Counted from the first letter of the stretch, positions 23,641 to 34,266 are shown. The stretch: 36,236 nucleotides of DNA from Lachnospiraceae bacterium (GCA_017544285.1 JAFYEL010000127.1:1-36236), one strand, 5' to 3'. Numbers and translations: made by a program. The notes: generated by a model not told the origin, from the sequence alone.

Positions 23641-24966
23641 TTAAGAATTAAGGAATCCCTTGTAATAGCGGACAACCATCTGCGACTCGATCTGCTTAAC
23701 GGTCTCAAGGATAACACCTACGATAATTATCAGTGAGGTGCCTCCGAAGGTTACGTTTGCTCCGAAGAAGCCGTTGAAGAAGATTGGTATAACCGCTACT
23801 ATAACCAGCCCTACAGCGCCGATAAAGATGATGGCGTTGAGTATCTCGGTAAGATAATCCGAGGTGGGCTTTCCGGGCCTGCGTCCCGGAATGAATCCGC
23901 CTCCGCGCTTTAAGTTGTTTGCAACCTCAAGCGGGTTGAAGGTGATCGAAGTATAGAAATATGCGAAGAATACCACCAGCACGATGTATACCAGAAGTCC
24001 TACGGTATATGCGGGCTTGGCGGGGTTGCACCAGTTGCTTGAAGAAAGAGCCGAGAGCATCTTGCCCCATATGGTGGTGCCTCCGTTTACTCCGAGAAGC
24101 TGGCATATAACTACCGGGAACTGCATCAGGGATGATGCAAAGATGATAGGTATAACGCCTGCTGTGTTTACCTTAAGCGGTATGTAACTGGACTGTCCGC
24201 CCACCATCTTGCGTCCCTGCATCTTCTTGGAATACTGAACGGGTATCCTGCGCTCTGCATCGCAGAGGAGAATGGTAAGGATTACCGTTGCAAGTATAAC
24301 TGCAAGGATGATCACTGCTGCAAGTACGGCATATGCCACGGAATCAGCGCTCTTTACAAACATCACGTAGAGGGAATTGAGATCCTCGGGTATACGTGAG
24401 ATGATGTTTATCGTCAGCACTATGGAGATACCGTTACCCACACCGTATTCGGTGATCTGCTCGCCGATCCACATAAGGAAGGCAGAGCCCGCGGTAAGTG
24501 CTACGACAAGGGTCACGATAGTGAGTACCTTGTTGTCGCCTGTCTCAAGAAGCCCCTGTCTGTCAAATCCGATAGCCATTGCGGTGGACTCGATAAGTGA
24601 AAGGACTACGGTGAGATATCTGGTGATGGCTCCCAGCTTTTTACGTCCGTCTTCGCCGTCACGCTGCATCTCCTCAAGCTTGGGGATCGCGATGGTCATC
24701 AGCTGTACGATGATGGACGAAGTAATGTAGGGCGTAATATTAAGTGCGAATACCGACATATTAAGGAACGATCCGCCGGTGAAGGCGTTGAAGAAATCGA
24801 ACGAATCACCGGTAAGGTTTGCAAACCATTCCGAGAAAAACTGTCTGTCCACTCCGGGAACCGGCAGCTGGCATCCAAGTCTTATCACAACAAGCATGAA
24901 TAAGGTGAATAACAGCCTGTTGCGGATATCCTTTATCTTGAACGCATTGCGAAGTGTTTCAAGCAT
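23641..24966 (-). CDS. secY: Preprotein translocase subunit SecY
   Basis: 441 residues with the ten membrane helices of the SecYEG channel. Motifs: RLGCQLPVPGVD in the first periplasmic loop, then GGSFLNMSVFALNITPYITSSIIVQLM, GIGNGISI-like YGVGNGISIVLTINI, and the basic cytoplasmic loop ANNLKRGGGFIPGRRPGKPT that contacts SecA and ribosome. The ATG at 24966 overlaps the rplO TGA by one base (TGATG); a TTG one codon earlier is less likely. Confidence 0.98.
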   Translation of the reverse strand: MLETLRNAFKIKDIRNRLLFTLFMLVVIRLGCQLPVPGVDRQFFSEWFANLTGDSFDFFNAFTGGSFLNMSVFALNITPYITSSIIVQLMTIAIPKLEEMQRDGEDGRKKLGAITRYLTVVLSLIESTAMAIGFDRQGLLETGDNKVLTIVTLVVALTAGSAFLMWIGEQITEYGVGNGISIVLTINIISRIPEDLNSLYVMFVKSADSVAYAVLAAVIILAVILATVILTILLCDAERRIPVQYSKKMQGRKMVGGQSSYIPLKVNTAGVIPIIFASSLMQFPVVICQLLGVNGGTTIWGKMLSALSSSNWCNPAKPAYTVGLLVYIVLVVFFAYFYTSITFNPLEVANNLKRGGGFIPGRRPGKPTSDYLTEILNAIIFIGAVGLVIVAVIPIFFNGFFGANVTFGGTSLIIIVGVILETVKQIESQMVVRYYKGFLNS

Positions 24967-25406
24967 CAAATCACCTCAGCTTTCCCTCCTGCCGCTTCAA
25001 TCTTTGCGACAGCGGCTTCACTGAAACCGTTAACTTTTACGGTGAGCTTCTTTGTAAGATTTCCGTTTCCGAGGATCTTTACACCGTCGCGAACCTTGCG
25101 AACGATACCTGCCTCGATGAGAGTCTCAACGGTAACCTCCTGGCCGTTCTCGAAAGCCTCGAGAGCGCATACGTTGATGCCCACGATATCCTTATGATTT
25201 CTGTTCTTGAAGCCTCTCTTGGGGATTCTTCTGTACAGAGGCATCTGGCCACCCTCGAATCCAACTCTGGGTGCACCGGAACGAGCCTTCTGACCTTTAT
25301 GTCCTTTGCCGGCAGTCTTGCCGTTTCCGCTGCCGTGACCGCGACCGCGTCTGAAATTGTCGCTGTGCTTTGAGCCCTCGGCAGGGCTTAAGTTAGATAA
25401 GTTCAT
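24966..25406 (-). CDS. rplO: 50S ribosomal protein L15
   Basis: 146 residues. The glycine/arginine-rich N-terminus ([24 protein letters not shown]) threads through 23S rRNA, and RIPKRGF precedes the C-terminal globular domain. It sits 11 bp after rpmD and overlaps secY by one base, so L15 and SecY are translationally coupled. Confidence 0.98.
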   Translation of the reverse strand: MNLSNLSPAEGSKHSDNFRRGRGHGSGNGKTAGKGHKGQKARSGAPRVGFEGGQMPLYRRIPKRGFKNRNHKDIVGINVCALEAFENGQEVTVETLIEAGIVRKVRDGVKILGNGNLTKKLTVKVNGFSEAAVAKIEAAGGKAEVI

Positions 25407-25417
25407 CTTTGTTCTCC

Positions 25418-25600
25418 TTATACCTCTTCAACCTTGACCAGGTGCCTTACCTGAGCAACCATTCCTCTGATAGCATCATTATCGGGAAGCTCTACGGTCT
25501 TGTTGAGCTTTCTGAGTCCGAGTGCCTCTACCGTAGCCCTGTGCTTGGGTATAGCGCCTATAGCGGACTTGACAAGAGTAACCTTTAACTTATTAGCCAT
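25418..25600 (-). CDS. rpmD: 50S ribosomal protein L30
   Basis: 60 residues, the full bacterial L30: [37 protein letters not shown]. Its ATG lies 8 bp inside the end of rpsE, with the ribosome site GAGGAGG formed by rpsE codons, so the pair are coupled. Confidence 0.98.
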   Translation of the reverse strand: MANKLKVTLVKSAIGAIPKHRATVEALGLRKLNKTVELPDNDAIRGMVAQVRHLVKVEEV

Positions 25601-26114
25601 TGCTTACCTCCTCTACAGACTTTCCGCGGCTCTTTGCAACCTGCTCGGGAGTCTTGAGCTGCGATAATGCGTTGAGAGTTGCAAGCACAACGTTCTGCTT
25701 GTTGTTTGAACCAAGCGACTTTGTACGGATGTTCTTAATACCTGCAAGCTCGCATACGCTACGAGCGGGGCCGCCTGCGATAACTCCGGTACCGCCGGGA
25801 GCTCTCTTGATGAGAACCTGTGCTCCGCCGAACTTTCCGATGAAATCATGGGTAATGGAAGCGTTGTCATCGCGGGGTACCTCGATGAGGTGCTTTGTTG
25901 CATCCTCTTTACCCTTGCGGATAGCCTCGGGAACCTCGGTTGCCTTTCCAAGACCAACGCCTACGTGTCCGTTTCCGTCACCTACCACTACGAGAGCAGT
26001 GAAACGCATGTTACGGCCACCCTTAACGACCTTTGTAACTCTTTTTATGGTAACGACCTTCTCCTCAAGGGCTTCCTGGTCGATACTGTTTCTGTCAACA
26101 TATTTCTGACTCAT
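25593..26114 (-). CDS. rpsE: 30S ribosomal protein S5
   Basis: 173 residues. The double-stranded-RNA-binding motif ([30 protein letters not shown]) and the C-terminal [23 protein letters not shown] are typical. S5 shapes the mRNA entry channel with S3 and S4 and affects fidelity. It lies 21 bp after rplR. Confidence 0.98.
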   Translation of the reverse strand: MSQKYVDRNSIDQEALEEKVVTIKRVTKVVKGGRNMRFTALVVVGDGNGHVGVGLGKATEVPEAIRKGKEDATKHLIEVPRDDNASITHDFIGKFGGAQVLIKRAPGGTGVIAGGPARSVCELAGIKNIRTKSLGSNNKQNVVLATLNALSQLKTPEQVAKSRGKSVEEVSNG

Positions 26115-26135
26115 GGTTTCTCCTTCCCTGCTTTC

Positions 26136-26504
26136 TTAAAAGTCCAGTCCGGCTTCTCTTGCTGCTTCAGCAAGCGCCTTAACCTTACCGTGGTAGATGA
26201 AGCCTCCTCTGTCGAAGACTACTGTCTTGATGCCTTTTTCTACGGCTCTCTTTCCGATCACCGTGCCAAGGTATGCTGCAGCCTCTACATTGTTTGTCTT
26301 CTCGAGCTCGGCCTTTACGTCCTTTTCAACCGTAGAAGCAGCTACAAGAGTATTACCCGCTACATCGTCAACCACCTGTGCATACATGTGGTTGTTGCTG
26401 CGGAATACGCACAGACGGGGCTTCTCAGCCGTACCGCTGATGCGATTGCGTACTTTTTTATGCTTTTTCTCACGAACCTCGGTCCGCACTTTTTTGCTTA
26501 CCAT
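26136..26504 (-). CDS. rplR: 50S ribosomal protein L18
   Basis: 122 residues, a 5S rRNA-binding protein. A basic N-terminus ([21 protein letters not shown]) is followed by [18 protein letters not shown] and [39 protein letters not shown]. Gap of 19 bp to rplF. Confidence 0.98.
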   Translation of the reverse strand: MVSKKVRTEVREKKHKKVRNRISGTAEKPRLCVFRSNNHMYAQVVDDVAGNTLVAASTVEKDVKAELEKTNNVEAAAYLGTVIGKRAVEKGIKTVVFDRGGFIYHGKVKALAEAAREAGLDF

Positions 26505-26523
26505 ATCTCACATCCTCCTTTGC

Positions 26524-27063
26524 TTACTTCTTACCGGTCTTACCAACCTTGCGACGGATAACCTCATCGACATACTTGATACCCTTGCCCTTGTAAGGCT
26601 CAGGCCTTCTCTTGTCGCGGATCTCCGCTGCGTACTGACCGACGCGCTCCTTGTCGATACCGCTGACGATGATCTTGTTGCCGTCAACCTTTGACTCAAG
26701 ACCCTCGGGATCGGTCATCTCTACGGGATGTGAAAAACCAAGGTTAAGTGTCAGTACCTTTCCGGACTTTGCTGCCCTGTAACCAACACCGTTTACCTCA
26801 AGCTCTTTGGTGAAGCCCTCGGTCACACCGATGATCATGTTGTTGAGCAGTGTTCTTGAAAGTCCGTGAAGGGCTTTGCTCCTCTTAAGATCATTGGGTC
26901 TGGAGACCGTGGCCTCTGCGCCGTCTACTTTGATCTCCATCTCGGGAGCGAATACTCTTTTGAGTTCTCCCTTAGGACCCTTTACGGTCACTTCATTATT
27001 TTCTGCGATACTGATCTGCACTCCCGCAGGTATCGCGATAGGCATTTTTCCGATTCGTGACAT
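26524..27063 (-). CDS. rplF: 50S ribosomal protein L6
   Basis: 179 residues. [15 protein letters not shown] opens the first of two L6 repeats and [26 protein letters not shown] closes the second. L6 sits by the sarcin-ricin loop and factor-binding site. It lies 39 bp after rpsH. Confidence 0.99.
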   Translation of the reverse strand: MSRIGKMPIAIPAGVQISIAENNEVTVKGPKGELKRVFAPEMEIKVDGAEATVSRPNDLKRSKALHGLSRTLLNNMIIGVTEGFTKELEVNGVGYRAAKSGKVLTLNLGFSHPVEMTDPEGLESKVDGNKIIVSGIDKERVGQYAAEIRDKRRPEPYKGKGIKYVDEVIRRKVGKTGKK

Positions 27064-27102
27064 GCCCGCACCTCCTGTAATATTTGTTTATCTGTTTTCT
27101 TA

Positions 27103-27504
27103 TTACCAAACGTAAGCCAGTACTTCGCCGCCGACCTTAAGCTTTCTTGCCTCTTTGTCGGTGATCACACCGCTGTTGGTGGATACGATGGCGATTCCGA
27201 GTCCGCCGAGAACCCTGGGAAGCTCATCCTTACCTGCATAGATACGCAGTCCGGGCTTTGAGATCCTCTTGATGCCGGAAATGATCTTGTCATTCTTGGT
27301 CTCGCCGTACTTCAGTGTAATATGTATGTCCTTAAAATTACCGTTGTCGATAAGCTCGTAGTTCTTTATATATCCCTCTTTTAAGAGAATGTCGGCGATT
27401 GCGACCTTCATTTTAGAAGAAGGAACGTCTACGGTATCATGCTTTGCAGTATTTGCATTACGTATTCTTGTAAGCATATCTGCAATAGGATCGCTCATTG
27501 TCAT
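27103..27504 (-). CDS. rpsH: 30S ribosomal protein S8
   Basis: 133 residues. [29 protein letters not shown] and the C-terminal signature [33 protein letters not shown] are intact. S8 binds 16S rRNA helix 21; in other bacteria it also represses the spc genes by binding mRNA near rplE. Gap of 28 bp to rpsZ. Confidence 0.99.
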   Translation of the reverse strand: MTMSDPIADMLTRIRNANTAKHDTVDVPSSKMKVAIADILLKEGYIKNYELIDNGNFKDIHITLKYGETKNDKIISGIKRISKPGLRIYAGKDELPRVLGGLGIAIVSTNSGVITDKEARKLKVGGEVLAYVW

Positions 27505-27532
27505 TTCTTTTACCTCCTAAAATCACATCGCC

Positions 27533-27718
27533 TTACCAGGACGCCTTCTTGACGCCGGGTATCTGTCCCTTGTATGCCAGTTCACGGAAGCATACTCTGC
27601 AAATTCCGTATTTTCTCAGATATGCGTGCGGACGTCCGCAGATCTTGCAGCGTGTGTACTCCTGAGTGGAGAACTTCGCTTTGCGCTGCTGCTTAATTTT
27701 CATAGATGTTTTAGCCAT
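27533..27718 (-). CDS. rpsZ: 30S ribosomal protein S14, zinc type
   Basis: 61 residues, the short zinc form (rpsN1/type Z). Four cysteines C24, C27, C40 and C43 bind zinc (CKICGRP and CRVCFREL). Position between rplE and rpsH is standard for Firmicutes. The zinc-free long S14 would be about 90-100 residues. Confidence 0.98.
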   Translation of the reverse strand: MAKTSMKIKQQRKAKFSTQEYTRCKICGRPHAYLRKYGICRVCFRELAYKGQIPGVKKASW

Positions 27719-27736
27719 GAATCTTTCTCCTTTTCC

Positions 27737-28279
27737 TTATCTCGCATACGGCATACCAAACAGTCTCAGGAGCTCTCTTGCTTCCTCGTCCGTTTTTGCA
27801 GTAGTTACAAAAATCACGTCCATACCGCGTATCTTATCGATCTTGTCGTACTCAACCTCAGGGAAGATCAGCTGCTCCTTGATGCCGAGTGCGTAATTGC
27901 CCCTGCCGTCGAATGCGTTGGGGTTTACACCGCGGAAGTCTCTTACTCGGGGAAGCGCAAGATTGATGAGACGATCTGCGAACTCATACATCTTCTTTCC
28001 TCTGAGTGTTGTCTTGCATCCGATAGCCATACCTTCTCTTATCTTGAAGTTTGCCACCGAATTCTTTGCCTTTGTGGTAACCGCCTTCTGGCCGGTTACA
28101 AGCTGCATATCCGCTACTGCGGACTCGAGAGCCTTCGCGTTGTCCTTGGCTTCGCCCACACCCATGTTGACAACGATCTTGTCAAGCTTGGGCACTTCCA
28201 TGATGTTCTTGTATCCGAACTTCTTGACCATGGCGTCCACGATCTCGCCCTTGTATAATTCTTCAAGTCTGCTACTCAA
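27737..28279 (-). CDS. rplE: 50S ribosomal protein L5
   Basis: 180 residues from a TTG start. L5 binds 5S rRNA and contacts P-site tRNA. Conserved stretches are [53 protein letters not shown] and [18 protein letters not shown] frame extends to another TTG at 28306, but the strong GGAAGGAGGG lies inside that extension and precedes the TTG at 28279 by 9 nt, and family members start with SRL. An unusual start codon in a highly expressed gene. Confidence 0.96.
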   Translation of the reverse strand: MSSRLEELYKGEIVDAMVKKFGYKNIMEVPKLDKIVVNMGVGEAKDNAKALESAVADMQLVTGQKAVTTKAKNSVANFKIREGMAIGCKTTLRGKKMYEFADRLINLALPRVRDFRGVNPNAFDGRGNYALGIKEQLIFPEVEYDKIDKIRGMDVIFVTTAKTDEEARELLRLFGMPYAR

Positions 28280-28302
28280 CTTAACTAACCCTCCTTCCGT
28301 GA

Positions 28303-28614
28303 TCAATCAATAACGGCACCGGTCTTCTTTGCGATACGGACCTTAACTCCGTCCTTAATCTCAAAGCCGACTCTTGTCGTCTGACCGTCGATCACAAGCA
28401 TCACGTTGGAAATATCAATAGGTGCTTCCTGATGGATGATCCCGCCGTTCTGATTTGCCGCCGAGGGTTTAGTGTGCTTGGTAACCATGTTGACACCCTC
28501 CACGAGCACGCGACCCTTCTTTGCGTCCACGCGGATGACCTTTCCGGTCCTGTCCTTATCCTTACCGGCGATAACCTTTACGGTGTCGCCCTTTCTAATT
28601 TTCATCATAGACAT
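28303..28614 (-). CDS. rplX: 50S ribosomal protein L24
   Basis: 103 residues. The KOW domain is seen in [40 protein letters not shown]24 begins 50S assembly at the 5' end of 23S rRNA. AGGAGGG lies 7 nt before the ATG at 28614. Gap of 12 bp from rplN. Confidence 0.98.
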   Translation of the reverse strand: MSMMKIRKGDTVKVIAGKDKDRTGKVIRVDAKKGRVLVEGVNMVTKHTKPSAANQNGGIIHQEAPIDISNVMLVIDGQTTRVGFEIKDGVKVRIAKKTGAVID

Positions 28615-28626
28615 TTCTTATCCCTC

Positions 28627-28995
28627 CTACAGCACTTCGGGAGCGAGTGAAACAATCTTCATGAACTGCTTCTCTCTGAGCTCTCTCGCTACCGGCCCGA
28701 ATATACGTGTCCCTCTGGGCGTCTTGTCATCCTTGATGATAACTGCTGCGTTCTCATCGAATTTGATGTAAGAACCGTCCTTACGGCGTGCGCCCTTCTT
28801 TGTACGAACAACAACGGCCTTTACCACGTCACCCTTCTTAACAACGCCTCCGGGGGTTGCATCCTTAACGGTAGCAGTGATAATATCGCCAATATTTGCA
28901 TATCTCCTGGTGGAGCCGCCCATAACTCTGATGCAAAGGATCTCTTTTGCACCTGTATTATCAGCAACCCTCAGTCTGGTTTCCTGCTGAACCAT
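28627..28995 (-). CDS. rplN: 50S ribosomal protein L14
   Basis: 122 residues, exactly the family length: [49 protein letters not shown], and the C-terminal signature ending [19 protein letters not shown]. It ends with TAG; read-through would add only two residues before a TAA. This supports TAG being a normal terminator in this organism. Confidence 0.99.
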   Translation of the reverse strand: MVQQETRLRVADNTGAKEILCIRVMGGSTRRYANIGDIITATVKDATPGGVVKKGDVVKAVVVRTKKGARRKDGSYIKFDENAAVIIKDDKTPRGTRIFGPVARELREKQFMKIVSLAPEVL

Positions 28996-29051
28996 AGGTT
29001 TTTCTCCTTTCCCGCTTCAATCACTAACTCGCGATGTAGCATATCATTGCT

Positions 29052-29306
29052 TTATTTTGCTCTCTCGATGATCTCCACGAGTCTCCATCTTTTATCTTTT
29101 GACAGGGGGCGGGTCTCCATAACCTTTACGGTGTCGCCGATCCTGCACTCGTTATTCTCGTCATGAGCCTTGAGCTTGTATGTTTTCTTGACGATCTTGC
29201 CGTAGAGCGGATGCTTTACGTTGTCGACGATCGCAACGGTGATCGTCTTATCCATCTTATCGCTTACCACTTTACCGGTACGCGTCTTTCTGAGATTTCT
29301 TTCCAC
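29052..29306 (-). CDS. rpsQ: 30S ribosomal protein S17
   Basis: 84 residues from GTG, with AAAGGAG 7 nt upstream. [24 protein letters not shown] and [19 protein letters not shown] are typical. The OB-fold protein binds the 5' domain of 16S rRNA. Confidence 0.98.
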   Translation of the reverse strand: MERNLRKTRTGKVVSDKMDKTITVAIVDNVKHPLYGKIVKKTYKLKAHDENNECRIGDTVKVMETRPLSKDKRWRLVEIIERAK

Positions 29307-29330
29307 GACTTTTCTCCTTTCCGACTACTG

Positions 29331-29537
29331 TCAGGCTTCCTTGCCCGCAGCCGTGATAACGGTGTTGATCCGGGCAATGTTCCTTCTCACTTCTTTGATC
29401 CTGCTCGTGTTGTCGAGCTGATTAGTCGCATTCTGGAATCTGAGATTAAAAAGCTCTTTCTTTGCTGCGACAAGCTCTGTCTTAAGCTCGTCTACAGTCT
29501 TGCCTGTTAAATCGTTTATATATTCTTTCTTTTTCAT
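29331..29537 (-). CDS. rpmC: 50S ribosomal protein L29
   Basis: 68 residues. Two-helix hairpin with [31 protein letters not shown]. The ATG at 29537 overlaps the rplP stop in an ATGA; an upstream in-frame codon at 29582 would add 15 non-family residues. L29 lies at the exit tunnel and binds trigger factor and SRP with L23. Confidence 0.97.
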   Translation of the reverse strand: MKKKEYINDLTGKTVDELKTELVAAKKELFNLRFQNATNQLDNTSRIKEVRRNIARINTVITAAGKEA

Positions 29538-29965
29538 TCTGCAACACCGCCTTCTAAGTCTGCCTTGGAAACAATCTTGCACTTGCAGGGAAGCTTGTGG
29601 GTTGCAAGGCGAAGCGCCTCTCTTGCTACCTCTTCCTCAACTCCCGCAATCTCAAACATGACGCGTCCGGGCTTAACAACTGCTACCCAGTACTCAAGTG
29701 CGCCCTTTCCGGATCCCATTCGGGTCTCGGCGGGCTTTGCCGTAACCGGCTTGTCCGGGAAGATCTTTATCCAAACTTTACCGCCACGCTTAATGTGACG
29801 TGTCATTGCGATACGGGCTGCCTCTATCTGGTTTGACTTGATCCAGCAGGGCTCGGTGGCTACGATACCGTACTCGCCGTAGCTGATAGTATTTCCTCTG
29901 AGCGCCTTGCCCGCCATGGAACCGCGGAACTGCTTACGACGCTTTACTCTCTTGGGCATTAACAT
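29534..29965 (-). CDS. rplP: 50S ribosomal protein L16
   Basis: 143 residues. [63 protein letters not shown] and the Lys-rich end are typical; L16 shapes the A-site tRNA elbow contact. The first ATG (29965) is 9 nt from AAGGAGG and overlaps the rpsC TGA by one base. Confidence 0.98.
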   Translation of the reverse strand: MLMPKRVKRRKQFRGSMAGKALRGNTISYGEYGIVATEPCWIKSNQIEAARIAMTRHIKRGGKVWIKIFPDKPVTAKPAETRMGSGKGALEYWVAVVKPGRVMFEIAGVEEEVAREALRLATHKLPCKCKIVSKADLEGGVAE

Positions 29966-30639
29966 CAGTCGTTACCTCCTTCCCTGGAAGCGGTCTTAGC
30001 CTCTTCCTTCTTTGCAGGAAGCACCTCTCCTTTGTAGATCCATACCTTAACGCCTACCTTACCGTAGGTGGTGGATGCCTCTGCAAAGCCGTAATCAATA
30101 TCGGCTCTCAGTGTCTGAAGAGGAATGGTACCCTCGTTGTAGGTCTCGGTACGTGCCATATCTGCACCGCCAAGTCTTCCGGAGCACTGAGTCTTGATAC
30201 CCTTAGCGCCTGCCTTCATGGTCCTGGACATTGTGGACTTCATGGCGCGGCGGAAGGAAACACGGCCCTCAAGCTGCTGAGCGATGTTCTCTGCTACCAG
30301 CTGAGCATCTCTGTCGGGTCTCTTGATCTCCTTGATATCAACGATGAGCTTCTTGTCAGTGTACTTTGCAAGCTCTTTCTTGGTAACCTCGATCTCCTGG
30401 CCGCCCTTTCCGATGACGATACCGGGCTTAGCAGTGAAGATGGTTATCTTTACTCTCTCGGAAGTACGCTCGATCTCGATCTTTGATACTCCTGAGCTGT
30501 AGAGCTTTTTCTTTAAAAATGTTCTGATGTTGTAGTCCTCCACAAGGCAGTCAGCAAAGTCATTGCTCGCATACCACTTGGAGTCCCAATCCTTTATGAT
30601 GCCGACCCTGAGGCCGTGGGGATTAACCTTCTGTCCCAT
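29965..30639 (-). CDS. rpsC: 30S ribosomal protein S3
   Basis: 224 residues. [24 protein letters not shown], the KH domain [26 protein letters not shown] and the C-terminal domain [41 protein letters not shown] are intact. It forms the mRNA entry helicase site with S4 and S5. Confidence 0.99.
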   Translation of the reverse strand: MGQKVNPHGLRVGIIKDWDSKWYASNDFADCLVEDYNIRTFLKKKLYSSGVSKIEIERTSERVKITIFTAKPGIVIGKGGQEIEVTKKELAKYTDKKLIVDIKEIKRPDRDAQLVAENIAQQLEGRVSFRRAMKSTMSRTMKAGAKGIKTQCSGRLGGADMARTETYNEGTIPLQTLRADIDYGFAEASTTYGKVGVKVWIYKGEVLPAKKEEAKTASREGGND

Positions 30640-30652
30640 TGATTACTCCTTT

Positions 30653-31039
30653 CTATCTCTCATCAAGTACCACTGTAATGTGGCTCATCCTCTTCTCGAT
30701 CCTGTATGCGCGGCCCTGTGCCCTGGGCTGGATCCTCTTCATTGTGGGTCCCTTGTTTGCGTAGCACTCTGCAACATAGAGATTCTCACGGGAGAGTCCG
30801 CTGTTGTTCTCAGCGTTTGCGATAGCGGATTCGAGGAGCTTTTTGATGACTCCTGAAGCATATCTGGGGTTGTAGTTCAAAATTGCCAGAGCGGATTCAA
30901 CATCCTTACCTCTGATAGCGTCCAATACAAAGGCTGCCTTTGTGGTGGATATCCTCGCGTAAGATAACTTTGCGGAGGGTCTTGCATCCTTGACTTCGTT
31001 TCTGGCACGCTTGATCTGACTTCTGTGTCCTTTAGCCAT
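30653..31039 (-). CDS. rplV: 50S ribosomal protein L22
   Basis: 128 residues. ARISTTKAAFVLDAIRGKDVESALAILNYNPR and the beta-hairpin region KRIQPRAQGRAYRIEKRMSHITVVL, which lines the exit tunnel constriction. It ends with TAG; the frame beyond it would run into the start of rpsC, so TAG must terminate here. Confidence 0.98.
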   Translation of the reverse strand: MAKGHRSQIKRARNEVKDARPSAKLSYARISTTKAAFVLDAIRGKDVESALAILNYNPRYASGVIKKLLESAIANAENNSGLSRENLYVAECYANKGPTMKRIQPRAQGRAYRIEKRMSHITVVLDER

Positions 31040-31057
31040 TTTTCTGCCTCCTTTCGA

Positions 31058-31339
31058 TTACCTTACCTTTGACTTCTTTTCATCCTTGCCGTGTCCCCTG
31101 TAGGTCCTTGTGGCAACGAACTCACCGAGCTTATGTCCTACCATATCCTCGGTAACATATACGGGTACATGCTTTCTTCCGTCGTGTACTGCGATGGTGT
31201 GTCCCACAAAAGAGGGGAAAATCGTAGAGCGACGTGACCAGGTCTTGATAACCTGCTTATTGCCTGATGCATTCATAGCATCAACCTTCTTCAAAAGGCT
31301 CTTGTCAGCAAAAGGTCCTTTTTTCAGTGATCTTGCCAT
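31058..31339 (-). CDS. rpsS: 30S ribosomal protein S19
   Basis: 93 residues: [20 protein letters not shown], then [47 protein letters not shown]19 binds the 30S head beside S13. Spacings of 19 bp to rplB and 18 bp to rplV. Confidence 0.99.
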   Translation of the reverse strand: MARSLKKGPFADKSLLKKVDAMNASGNKQVIKTWSRRSTIFPSFVGHTIAVHDGRKHVPVYVTEDMVGHKLGEFVATRTYRGHGKDEKKSKVR

Positions 31340-31358
31340 TATCTTCTCTCCTCCTTAA

Positions 31359-32201
31359 TTACTTGATGGCGCGTCCGTCGCGTCTTCTGATTATGAGCTT
31401 GTTGGAAGCCTTCTTCTTTCTTCTGGTCTTAAGACCCAGAGCAGGCTTGCCCCAAGGTGTGCAGGGGCCGGGACGTCCGATGGGAGCTCTTCCCTCACCA
31501 CCGCCGTGGGGGTGATCATTGGGGTTCATGACGCTTCCTCGAACGGTAGGCCTGATGCCCATGTGACGCTTACGTCCTGCCTTACCGATGTTGATGAGGT
31601 TGTGATCGCCGTTTCCGACAACACCGATGGTGGCTCTGCCGTTGATGGGAACCATTCTCATCTCTCCGGAGGGGAGTCTCAGGGTGGCGTACTTGCCTTC
31701 CTTAGCCATTACCTGTGCGCTGTTTCCTGCGGAACGAACGATCTGTCCGCCTCTGCCGGGATGCAGCTCGATATTGTGTACCAGTGTACCGACGGGGATC
31801 TCTGAGAGCGGCATGCAGTTGCCGACCCTTACCTCGGCCGTAGGTCCGTTGAGGAGCTCCTGGCCAACCTTAAGTCCTGCGGGTGCGAGAATGTAGGACT
31901 TAAGTCCGTCTGCGTAACAGATCAGCGCGATGTTAGCGCTTCTGTTGGGATCATACTCTATGGAAACAACCTTTGCGGGGATCCCGTCCTTGTTTCTCTT
32001 AAAGTCTATCACTCTGTATTTTCTGCGGCTTCCGCCTCCGTGATGTCTCACGGTTATCTTACCCTGATTGTTTCTTCCCGCGTTCTTCTTTATAGGGGAA
32101 AGAAGTGACTTCTCGGGAGTGCTTTTTGTGATCTCAGAAAAATCAGAGCCCGTCATGTTTCTTCTTGACGGTGTGTAGGGATTATACTTTTTTATGCCCA
32201 T
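31359..32201 (-). CDS. rplB: 50S ribosomal protein L2
   Basis: 280 residues. [26 protein letters not shown], the signature region [57 protein letters not shown] with the conserved His needed for peptidyl-transferase assembly. A 66-bp gap to rplW is the largest inside the rplC-rpsS run. Confidence 0.99.
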   Translation of the reverse strand: MGIKKYNPYTPSRRNMTGSDFSEITKSTPEKSLLSPIKKNAGRNNQGKITVRHHGGGSRRKYRVIDFKRNKDGIPAKVVSIEYDPNRSANIALICYADGLKSYILAPAGLKVGQELLNGPTAEVRVGNCMPLSEIPVGTLVHNIELHPGRGGQIVRSAGNSAQVMAKEGKYATLRLPSGEMRMVPINGRATIGVVGNGDHNLINIGKAGRKRHMGIRPTVRGSVMNPNDHPHGGGEGRAPIGRPGPCTPWGKPALGLKTRRKKKASNKLIIRRRDGRAIK

Positions 32202-32267
32202 TTTTCTTTATCCTTTCGTCGTTATTATTAACGCCATAGTTTTGCACCGGGACTGCCCCAATGCTCA

Positions 32268-32567
32268 TCAAAGGCCTGTGAATATCTCGATGTCCTTGCT
32301 GTCCTCTGTCAGCGTTACAATGGCCTTTTTCCTCTGTGCGGTCCTTCCGACCACGAGGCCGCGCCTCTTCTTCTTGCCATCGAGGTTCATTGTGTTGACT
32401 CTCTTGACCTTTACGCCGTCGAACATCTTCTCAACGGCTTCCTTGATCTGGGTCTTGTTAGCCTCTGTGTGTACGAGGAAAGTGTAAGTCTTGTCTCCCA
32501 TTGCCTCCATACTCTTCTCGGTGACTACAGGCTTGAGGATAACATCATAGTACTGAACGTTTGCCAT
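32268..32567 (-). CDS. rplW: 50S ribosomal protein L23
   Basis: 99 residues: [43 protein letters not shown], then [31 protein letters not shown]23 docks trigger factor and SRP at the exit tunnel. Its ATG overlaps the rplD TAA by one base (TAATG). Confidence 0.98.
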   Translation of the reverse strand: MANVQYYDVILKPVVTEKSMEAMGDKTYTFLVHTEANKTQIKEAVEKMFDGVKVKRVNTMNLDGKKKRRGLVVGRTAQRKKAIVTLTEDSKDIEIFTGL

Positions 32568-33187
32568 TATGCATACACCTCCTGTATTTTCTCTACAGCC
32601 GCCTTTGTTGCAACGACCGTATTGTACTTGAGGATGTCATATACGTTGATGGTGTTTACCTGAGCTGTGATGACATCCGGTATATTCCTGGCCGAAAGAA
32701 CGACGTTCTTGTCGTTGGAATCAAGGATCACGATCGCCTTGTCGAGCTTCAGTGCATCAAGCACTGCCTGGAACTTCTTTGTCTTGATCTCGTCAAAGCT
32801 TATCTCGTCGAGCACGAGGAACTTCTCATCCTTAACTGCTGCGGAGAGAGCCGACTTGAGGGCGATCCTCTTTTCCTTCTTGTTCAGCCTGATCGTGTAA
32901 TCTCTCGGCACGGGAGCGAAAACAACTCCGCCGCCCTTCCACTGGGGCGATCTGGTCGATCCCTGTCTTGCATGTCCCGTACCCTTCTGTCTCCAAGGCT
33001 TTCTTCCGCCTCCGGAAACCTCAGAGCGTGTCTTTGCCTTCTGTGTACCCTGGCGCTTGTTTGCAAGCTGCGCAACTACTGCCAGGTGCATGAGATGCTC
33101 ATTGGGCTCAATGCCGAATATCGCATCGTTCAGCTCCATCTTTCCGACTTCGCCGCCTTCAATATTGTATACAGATACGTTTGCCAT
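32567..33187 (-). CDS. rplD: 50S ribosomal protein L4
   Basis: 206 residues. The long tunnel loop [41 protein letters not shown] and the C-terminal globular domain are intact. In gamma-proteobacteria L4 represses its own S10 operon through the leader; whether that applies to the long leader here is unknown. Confidence 0.98.
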   Translation of the reverse strand: MANVSVYNIEGGEVGKMELNDAIFGIEPNEHLMHLAVVAQLANKRQGTQKAKTRSEVSGGGRKPWRQKGTGHARQGSTRSPQWKGGGVVFAPVPRDYTIRLNKKEKRIALKSALSAAVKDEKFLVLDEISFDEIKTKKFQAVLDALKLDKAIVILDSNDKNVVLSARNIPDVITAQVNTINVYDILKYNTVVATKAAVEKIQEVYA

Positions 33188-33220
33188 CTGTCTTGTCCTC
33201 CTTTCCCTGGTACGGTTCGA

Positions 33221-33904
33221 TTATCTCTCGACCTTTACAGCCTCTTTGATCGTTACTAAGGACTTTTTAGGTCCGGGCACCGCACCCTTTACAAGGAGCA
33301 GATTCTGCTCAGCATCTACCTTAACTACCGTGAGGTTCTGTATGGTTATCTTCTTGCTACCCATGTGACCGGGCATTCCCTTGCCCTTGAACACCTTTGA
33401 AGGTGAAGAGCAGGCACCGTTTGAACCCTGATGACGATGGAACTTTGAACCGTGCTTCATGGGTCCTCTGTGCTGTCCCAGTCTCTTGATGGCACCCTGG
33501 AAGCCCTTACCCTTTGAGATGGCGGTTGCATCAACCTTGTCGCCTGCCTCAAAGATATCGGCCTTGATCTCCTGTGCCAGAGTGAACTCTTCTGCGTTCT
33601 CGAACTTGAACTCGCGAAGGAATCTCTTGCTGTCTACGCCGGCCTTCTTGAAGTGACCCTGCTGGGGCTTTGTAACGCCGTTCCTGTGAACGATCTCTCT
33701 TCCTTTGCTCTTGTCCTTGGAAACGATCCTGTCTTTCTTGTCGCCGAATCCGATCTGGACTGCGCTGTAACCGTCGTTCTCTTCGGTCTTGATCTGCGTA
33801 ACATAGCAGGGACCGGCCTGAAGTACGGTAACGGGGATGAGCATACCCTCTTCGTTGAAGATCTGGGTCATGCCGACCTTTGTTGCTAAAATTGCTTTCT
33901 TCAT
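33221..33904 (-). CDS. rplC: 50S ribosomal protein L3
   Basis: 227 residues. [35 protein letters not shown] at the start and [51 protein letters not shown] in the extension that reaches the peptidyl-transferase centre. The 50-bp gap from rpsJ contains a GAACACC/GGTGTTC inverted repeat (33926-33941). Confidence 0.99.
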   Translation of the reverse strand: MKKAILATKVGMTQIFNEEGMLIPVTVLQAGPCYVTQIKTEENDGYSAVQIGFGDKKDRIVSKDKSKGREIVHRNGVTKPQQGHFKKAGVDSKRFLREFKFENAEEFTLAQEIKADIFEAGDKVDATAISKGKGFQGAIKRLGQHRGPMKHGSKFHRHQGSNGACSSPSKVFKGKGMPGHMGSKKITIQNLTVVKVDAEQNLLLVKGAVPGPKKSLVTIKEAVKVER

Positions 33905-33954
33905 AACCTTTCCTTTCTAAAAGCGGAACACCTCGGTGTTCATAATAGAGTTAC

Positions 33955-34266
33955 TTATTTCATCTTTATGTCGATGTACACACCTGCGGGCATCTCCAGT
34001 CTTGAGAGTGCCTCAACAGTCTTGGGTGAGGGAGTGATGATGTCAATGAGCCTCTTGTGGGTTCTCTGCTCAAACTGCTCTCTCGAATCCTTGTACTTGT
34101 GTGTAGCACGCAGGATTGTTACTACCTCCCTTTTAGTGGGGAGCGGCACGGGACCGGAAACCTGTGAACCGTTCTTCTTAACGGTCTCGATGATCTTCTA
34201 TGCGGATGCATCGATAAGCTGATGATCGTATGCCTTAAGTGTGATTCTCATTACCTGACTTGCCAT
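33955..34266 (-). CDS. rpsJ: 30S ribosomal protein S10, interrupted by an in-frame amber codon
   Basis: 103 codons, exactly the family length, from ATG 34266 (AAGGAGG 11 nt upstream) to TAA 33957-33955. The order [22 protein letters not shown], then [31 protein letters not shown], then [11 protein letters not shown] and [13 protein letters not shown] is typical S10. Codon 23 is TAG (34200-34198) where relatives have Glu, Lys or Gln; one base change would restore GAG, AAG or CAG. The flanking frame is otherwise perfect, so there is no frameshift. S10 is essential for 30S assembly and for NusB antitermination, so sequence error, suppression or a very recent mutation must be considered. A GTG at 34149 could at best give a 64-residue fragment. 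Confidence 0.93.

Noticed and set aside
33955..34149. S10 as a functional 64-residue protein starting at a GTG after the amber codon
   Set aside because: It would lack the first strand and helix needed for 16S rRNA and S9/S14 contacts, and no ribosome site precedes that GTG.
34198..34200. TAG reassigned to an amino acid throughout the genome
   Set aside because: rplN, rplV and the XylF-like gene end at TAG at their expected lengths, and read-through of rplV would run into rpsC. General recoding is therefore unlikely; only local read-through or an error remains.
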